NCBI RefSeq assembly: GCF_900100605.1
Contig: NZ_FNCN01000010.1
Location: 60,561 to 124,560, forward strand
Length of the DNA: 64,000 nt
Direction: 5' to 3'
Source: Sinosporangium album
GTDB lineage: Bacteria; Actinomycetota; Actinomycetes; Streptosporangiales; Streptosporangiaceae
The position numbers and the translations under genes are program-made. The notes beneath the pieces are model-generated. The model was not told the origin of the DNA and ran no database searches. It saw only the letters and a program-made list of their open reading frames with translations. Positions 61,401 to 64,000 of this stretch are shown here, one piece after another (position 1 is the first letter of the stretch; every line of letters starts with the position of its first letter).

Positions 61401-64000
61401 GCGGCCGCGACGAGAACACGCTCTTCGTCAAAGGCGACTCCTCGCTCGTCACCTGGCAGGTCCTCTACGAGGTGCTCATCGAGGTGACGACCGACGGGGG
61501 GAGACAGGTCAAGGAGAGGTTCGTCCTCCCCCGCACGGTCACGGGCGAGGCCACCGTCGTCATGTCGGACCACGCCCTGAACGAAGCGCTGGCCACCGCG
61601 GAGCGCACACCGCCGACACGGCCGGACTGGCCCGAAAGCGCCGCCGCCCCGGGCGGCAAGCCGATCTCCCTGGCGGACGTGCTGGCCGGGCAGGCCGACC
61701 AAGCCCTCACGTCGAGGGCGAAAGCCGGACGCGTCATCACCCTCACGGCCGACCTCCCGGGCCGACCGTACGGCCAGATCGACCAGGCCCGGTTGATCGC
61801 ACGCCAGTATGGGGTCGAGGTGCTGATCGGCAACTACCGGGCCTACCCGAACGGTAGGCTGCGCCCGATCAACCCCAACGACGGCGGCTTCACGGCCCGA
61901 TTCGCCACGCTGCCTTCCACGCTCATCGACCTGGCCGATACGCACGGCATCAACCTGGCGGCGCTCCCCACCGTGGACGGCCGCACCCTGGCCGACGAGG
62001 TCAGGTCCGAGCTGACCCGCCGCGGCGTACACCCCCCGGGCCCGTCGACGGCTCTGCCACCCGCCAACACGAACGCCCCCAACAACGGCGACAGGAGCGG
62101 CGGCTCCTACCCGACGGGAAGCAGCGGCCTTGCCGGGCGGCCGGTGCCAGGCACCATGTTCGTCAACGACGGGCGGCCAAAGGAGGTGAGGGACCTGGCG
62201 GCCCGGGACGCCCTCGATCGCTTTGAAGCCGAGGTCGAACCGAGTGACTTCGGCGACGTCCCCCTCGAGTGGGAACGGGTGACCAAGGACACGCTCCTCA
62301 TCGACGGAGAGTACTTCCGCTTCAGCGTCGGCCCGGTGGACGGCGGCAACCTCGGCCGCCCGCAGGTCCGCTCGGGCACGCGGAAAGACCCCCACCTGGT
62401 GGTCCTGGCCCCCCGAGTCCACTCCGACGTGGCGGCCCGGCTGGTCTTACACGAGATCAGCGACATCTTCCAGCAGCTTCACGGGCCGGACACGTCGATC
62501 GCCAGGCTGAGTGGCCACCCCGACGGACGCGACCACTGCCACACCGCGCGAAGCAATGAACTGCGGCACCTGGTGCGGAAACTGGATATGTATCCGCTGG
62601 ATATCTATCCGATGGAATGGAGGAAGTACAGCCACGAAATAGACCGCCTCCTCGCCGAACTGCCCGGCCTCGCCAAATACGACGCCAGCCTGCACGGCTA
62701 CCGCCCCCTGCTCAACATGAGCGGAGCGCCGGAGGCGGCAGGCACCCTAGGCCACCCCACAGTCGAGCCGGCAGCGAAATTCACCTACCGGGACGCCCTG
62801 CCGAAAGGCATCACGCCCGTGGCGGGGCCGTTCTTCCGCGGCGGCCCGTTCCTCATCGAACTTGGCGACCGCAGCAGAGAGTTCTACTCTCGGCAACGTC
62901 ACCCGGAGTTTAGCGTCAAGCACCCCTTCGTTGCCGGATCTGTCCTCTCGCAACTCCGCAGCGCCGGCTTCCAGGTGATCCACCGCCAAGGCGAGCAGGT
63001 TGTACTGCGCTCCGCGGACGAGAAGATGCCATTGCTCGCGGTGATCGAAAACGGCAAGTTTGACGCCTTCTACGCCAAGGTGGAGCTGGACAGCGAACAG
63101 AAGCGGCTGGTTGATGCGGGGCGGCTCCGGGTTGTCAACGGTCGCCTCGGTTTCGAGTTGGGCGAAGGCGGGCTCTACCTCCAACGCAGGAGGGACGGCA
63201 GGGTGACCCTGGTCGATGTCTTCCACAATCCGGTCTCCTCGGTCTTCAGCCTGTTGGAAATGCGGGCCGCCACGGCCCCGAGCGAGGTATTGGCGAGTGA
63301 GCCCGTAGAAAGACACCTCCTGGATCTCGGGGAGATCGGGCTGCACATACCGGGATTTCAGCAGATCGGCACCACCCAGTTCTTCCTGGGCGGTCCATTC
63401 CTGATCTCCGAGTCCGAAACGAGTGCCCGTCTCTTCGTGGCAGCGGCCTCCCCTCGGGCGGGTGCGGAGCCCACTCAGGTCTATCGCGATGCTCAGGTCC
63501 ATCACGATGCGGATGGCTGGACGGTGCTGGGCTTGAGCAACGGGACCATCACCGTCGTGCAGGGCGGGAGCACCGTCATGGGCGACAGGGTTATCGTCGT
63601 GCGTGGCGGTGCTCCTGGGCGCCACTTCAGGCCGCCTGCGACCTCGGGACCGTTGAGGGACGCCGAGGTCACCGGCGGCAGCCGACAGCATGGCCTCCAC
63701 CTACGCAATCGCTGGCTCTCATGGACCCAGCACGCCGAAGCCCCTCATATGCGCGATCTTGAGGTGCACACGCTCCCGTCGGATATGGCCGCCTTCCACT
63801 CACCCGGTTTGCGAGCGGAGGACCTCGGAAGGTGGAAGCCCTTCCCGACCGCGGGTTTGGATACATTCACCCAGCACCTGCTGCGAGGCGATCACGAGCT
63901 GGTCGGCGTCTGGGGGCAGACCCATGACCGCCTGGCCGCCCCCCTGGCGATGATCACCGCACTGAACGACGTGGCGCCGGGCTTTGACCGGATCGTCATG
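52496..64000 (+). CDS. Giant type VII-linked protein with WXG100-like N-terminus, truncated by window end
   Basis: One frame is open from GTG 52496 (GGAG 9 bases upstream) to the window end: at least 3,835 codons, with no stop seen. In order: a WXG100-like helical start (VEMRNLLLEPLELTGTAVKT), a hydrophobic region (KLTIIITFWITVSAIFIALL, about residues 142-180), a Gly-zipper, a Gln/Asn/Thr-rich linker with 36-bp repeats (about 520-600), a first HEVSD domain (about 765-890), long coiled coils (about 900-1300), a Pro-rich stretch (about 1318-1405), another coiled coil, then roughly residues 1630-3020 with repeated beta modules. A second HEISD domain lies at about 3256-3365, then two FFxGGPFLI repeats. 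CpnT-like toxins begin similarly. Enzymatic ends may lie beyond the window. Confidence 0.85.
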   Translation, partial: MAAGKPNVNTTTRTTGEDFAVPTTNIRPPWETEALPDWVDYFLIPLLASGQSFPKEKANEKLCGELCLAWVEMRNLLLEPLELTGTAVKTISDAWDSPVKPDAFARIAEHYDDKTGLLAKAAAANSYAAQTGYYAQELQYTKLTIIITFWITVSAIFIALLAAVANPFVASTVTLLARIGVVRIAQLLQRLATAAARPLSGAWGRVTSLANARNAVYFKELFEETEEILADAGAQWKQMQLGTRDRWDWQKTGAAAVGMVAGTLVGTKLGDRTSRLANSLPGISHLNRRAGDAPGVANAFRRFPGRALGTGLNNMVASPVGSVLANGLVYGQWSPPTAESYYGGFAAGVGRTNTIAPTNVSVVTAPFRLVSALAAAGNTTPGGSGPGAPGSGSPGSGSGSPRPTGPMPPAAASPAAAPALAGVGTTAGATSDLRQPAGVGARSGGVQVADTSSPGLAGLRDAQARADQDTSRNGQPNDAGRRAPQSGDTPASQANGDSARRTAPSSTPDATPPKADAPATQNGRTAQDTQQAGQNGRTATDTPAAQNGRTATDTPAAQNGRTATDTPAAQNGRAGSDTQAAQEAGQNGRASDSRPVADAGQNGRAATDPGRTGDSPTAQNTSAARETTPAAQNAGARQASPTPQATPTGQADTTPTTADNGRQTRSADTATPSAPIPITPAHAVVSPTPTTATSDNDRADRRDPANVLLSRWVRDAHQSDFDVVYGRTLPGSKLRGSGRPDDRSDVTVDEVRARFNTEALRSELGVDDWRWVNADTLVVTTPTLGEQYFRLEVGHVIDERTGRTRVRAGTRDNPHRVRLAPRIPAEQLTRALMHEVSDALQRRAEPRDARSALARLAPGRFSDRLGGSLGRRDECLTARERDRAFLARRVDNSTTESERQEWRGELDIVDSHLTELGHPPSSSPEPVRNVGRSLTDLEARHAAEQDAVAALRRTLRGQVAELHHAAEDLGELAANANANSARLLARAMAALRAGDNARYEELSSRSETLARAATSYDSAGMEAEKARLAYERALDQGTGRPDVVQIMRAQEAHAQYRRVLQHEALPYRLINERPAAVNGRDTYADRLRQASSDVLRLSHRNLDAARSVGEGRNDGGRFLTAADIYSEAASTARQASKAYRTSVEAHTPANRDAALKRADNLELRFRQLMSDALATADTRVADAVRRLDTARDGRQEAASLLRQALVRQADAYSAAAESHGESTTAYYTAARQASEWGAEVAARGDLNAALRYANTAQELNLHAEAHNQVRRHAAGTRHAYERAVDAVRAVDIDGVDPAHLAERVRAAEERQRRYEAALATAPSASPPPAIPPRPTVPPQPAYPPKPSAPPKPSAPPRPTAPPQPAYPPRPTAPPKPAIPPRPTVPPQPAYPPPPAYPPAPTAPPAMTAWQRVREAADRLSRDEGHAATMAIRHAEHAENARREAAEETGKAQVAATKHKDTDHAERSRRHMAEADKKATDAARHDRLAAGYRAMRDAAEQAHKDAVALLAALNRDTSSVEAGRARQTYAASRAAFEAARDAALPPQVAQRMMFLDGRLANLDASTKALNDLLARHGVAHRYTREELDGEIHRNFRRVMSEGGGRIRLPGGNGTIVEVKLHLADLSEVADPPYNHSESITGGFQEGGGSVSRAHQTSRGLSGGLNLVQVIRPLLQLKGVILPKFLAMDVNAGQGWSRSAKISTEERFTRGGVAALRGPTSMWEWAQVTLEMRVLADGQWSDPVRVTGPEAQRGWIWHPLLEHAPREVVYLPEALRRPGPFPDHMLRDFTGLQELADAVADRLNAPVGDPRRTQVDLLVVEELRNMLAPAINNAQGYTRPILSEGEQTESLTLKVTPHLASAVPVGTASDRVFWERVTVGFTRSAEETATTGSRNYGVSVAVQGLPSDVARASTGYNRPTSTTTVDSAGGTAIQPDVLRKAGYTQFYVMDVDVAATLGKVGGPTFQPIVQRSQVLVALSVEEALALGLPVDRDAVAGRRPDGTVVLRGEDPRVEAPDGRLGRPALWLGDGDGQTRGLGPGLVKKVTDAEKLFAETKAKLQARGLIAPEVDGVPQYDADPLKAQAQRINAERLDGLLPMGNQESAAGERLAIDYNMAAQDGVEIPLVSYEKGRGVAYETLRVRLTQDWQSFVYQGRSSDVVVVLYIGSDGSTRVVSKSRAHVARADAGLNGKVEGAGVSAGAGVSRRGATTHTTAESVIVNGVTLVEGEAVAGALNHTAQVDLISADGSRTPLAEGRGTAELLMLAGTLPYADDQGTAREPGPAHSTSQEMLRRAVVIHADMNNLAEALADKAPHPVPRSGPHWQRLSNELSHRWIVAHPELLFLTHETTMEVDRPLLGRTTVPASVRLAPGESRFHGVVNAVVADGNLTMRKRESSAAKTTAHAADAGSGATVDGQGGDGKLTASTSVTKSRAENDIGGAERLLVSDKNYAFSMDVAIHGDIDGKVVTHNGQMIYLVSESDALESWTKGETQLPGHQLADVAERLLNGTLKLDRRIAVKFAQQYLKQLKAAADSAPEGHTRKRFAEVLIKLFPDAQAIRAVGSGLWTGMLRNVRKLEANPPRVTLPQSYTDSVSMSGVQRTRLRVKNGSDTEVDLVTAVRWAIDDLVPGGLAQNPEVRRTLALQFAHRRWWNQLRDMTDPDTPPTAYSLRIGNVTEEIDVTIRAKLRAPVEKGGIGDAVALIEQRYGYQQETVGESVNTGLGASVGGTVSGGGGAVNTDRNHTGSNSRSDQRIDLQRWAAFDFTRVVQEMDIEIIVQRRNDPRHKASVILTGELERVVPAVLATPESASKPVEPVRPDPRAHELGRGFQTQITTANGLVDVVADGLKGVLGSRFDEAERRTMARQLTGERRDDAFRHMTHEQGRRVYSAHRGDDVVTVYVRATPSEPHVVARGMPEVETGDVARRALTEGVSAGHGRLTPVGRNANVALPPFKVGVSGGEQVGDGISTGYGGRDENTLFVKGDSSLVTWQVLYEVLIEVTTDGGRQVKERFVLPRTVTGEATVVMSDHALNEALATAERTPPTRPDWPESAAAPGGKPISLADVLAGQADQALTSRAKAGRVITLTADLPGRPYGQIDQARLIARQYGVEVLIGNYRAYPNGRLRPINPNDGGFTARFATLPSTLIDLADTHGINLAALPTVDGRTLADEVRSELTRRGVHPPGPSTALPPANTNAPNNGDRSGGSYPTGSSGLAGRPVPGTMFVNDGRPKEVRDLAARDALDRFEAEVEPSDFGDVPLEWERVTKDTLLIDGEYFRFSVGPVDGGNLGRPQVRSGTRKDPHLVVLAPRVHSDVAARLVLHEISDIFQQLHGPDTSIARLSGHPDGRDHCHTARSNELRHLVRKLDMYPLDIYPMEWRKYSHEIDRLLAELPGLAKYDASLHGYRPLLNMSGAPEAAGTLGHPTVEPAAKFTYRDALPKGITPVAGPFFRGGPFLIELGDRSREFYSRQRHPEFSVKHPFVAGSVLSQLRSAGFQVIHRQGEQVVLRSADEKMPLLAVIENGKFDAFYAKVELDSEQKRLVDAGRLRVVNGRLGFELGEGGLYLQRRRDGRVTLVDVFHNPVSSVFSLLEMRAATAPSEVLASEPVERHLLDLGEIGLHIPGFQQIGTTQFFLGGPFLISESETSARLFVAAASPRAGAEPTQVYRDAQVHHDADGWTVLGLSNGTITVVQGGSTVMGDRVIVVRGGAPGRHFRPPATSGPLRDAEVTGGSRQHGLHLRNRWLSWTQHAEAPHMRDLEVHTLPSDMAAFHSPGLRAEDLGRWKPFPTAGLDTFTQHLLRGDHELVGVWGQTHDRLAAPLAMITALNDVAPGFDRIVM
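54095..54202 (+). repeat. Three 36-bp tandem repeats inside the giant gene
   Basis: A 36-bp unit coding QNGRTATDTPAA is repeated three times almost perfectly (54095-54130, 54131-54166, 54167-54202), with decayed copies on either side. It encodes a flexible linker after the membrane region and keeps the frame. Confidence 0.9.
56449..56710 (+). repeat. Proline-rich repeat region of the giant protein
   Basis: Repeated PPRPT / PPQPAYPP / PPKPSAPP units of about 6-12 residues form a polyproline-II type stalk of roughly 85 residues between two long coiled-coil segments. Confidence 0.85.

Noticed and set aside
59411..62422. Minus-strand open frame of about 1,000 codons
   Set aside because: It is the shadow of the giant plus-strand frame. 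Its translation is Arg/Val/Gly-rich with no fold, while the plus frame continues on both sides.

Overview
The window is very GC-rich, with strong G/C third-position bias and many GTG starts. It carries an ESX-type (type VII) secretion locus, an FxLD lanthipeptide cluster, a LAL-type LuxR regulator and a dnaK-grpE-dnaJ order. These point to a filamentous actinomycete, probably of the Streptosporangiales type (Nonomuraea, Streptosporangium or Actinomadura-like). The genus cannot be fixed from the sequence alone.

Layout. (1) 1-3465, minus: a stress operon hsp20, glycine-zipper stress protein, dnaK, grpE, dnaJ (dnaJ runs off the left edge). (2) 3741-6524: a large LAL-type LuxR regulator. (3) 6541-15396: an ArsR-type metal sensor and a His-tailed MFS exporter. 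They share a nearly identical 17-bp upstream element but are separated by about 7 kb. That 7 kb holds an FxLD-type lanthipeptide cluster (methyltransferase, 51-aa precursor, LanB, LanC) bordered on both sides by decayed gene fragments. (4) 15631-16311: a DJ-1/PfpI protein, then a nested hairpin terminator. (5) 16456-27487, minus: a long catabolic operon with a dipeptide-type ABC transporter, an aminobutyraldehyde-type dehydrogenase, an acyl-CoA-ligase-like enzyme, an amidohydrolase and an amidase. (6) 27825-41345: a kinase/M23/aminotransferase fusion, a TetR regulator, a phosphotriesterase-like hydrolase, then an ALDH7-type aminoadipate-semialdehyde dehydrogenase, a DUF1338 (HglS) enzyme, an ELFV amino-acid dehydrogenase, a D-2-hydroxyglutarate dehydrogenase and a divergent LysR regulator. 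(7) 41406-45718: a DUF2079 membrane protein, and an AAA ATPase with a TPR membrane protein. (8) 45793-64000: a type VII secretion locus (ESX-like and PPE-like proteins, EccB, SseB-domain and YbaB proteins). It ends in a giant open frame of at least 3,835 codons that runs off the right edge.

The most interesting system is region 6 with region 5. Read together, the genes give a complete route from 5-hydroxylysine to 2-oxoglutarate: kinase, phospho-lyase, aminoadipate semialdehyde dehydrogenase, deamination, 2-oxoadipate dioxygenase/decarboxylase, D-2-hydroxyglutarate dehydrogenase. The upstream operon may supply substrate by peptide uptake and amide hydrolysis. Two promoters, ahead of the amidase operon and ahead of the fusion gene, carry the same 21-bp palindromic operator at the same distance from a TTGACA box, so they probably share one repressor, most simply the TetR gene at 31082-31837. 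The second system worth attention is the giant type VII-linked protein, with a duplicated domain and repeated Gly/Ser-rich hairpin modules.
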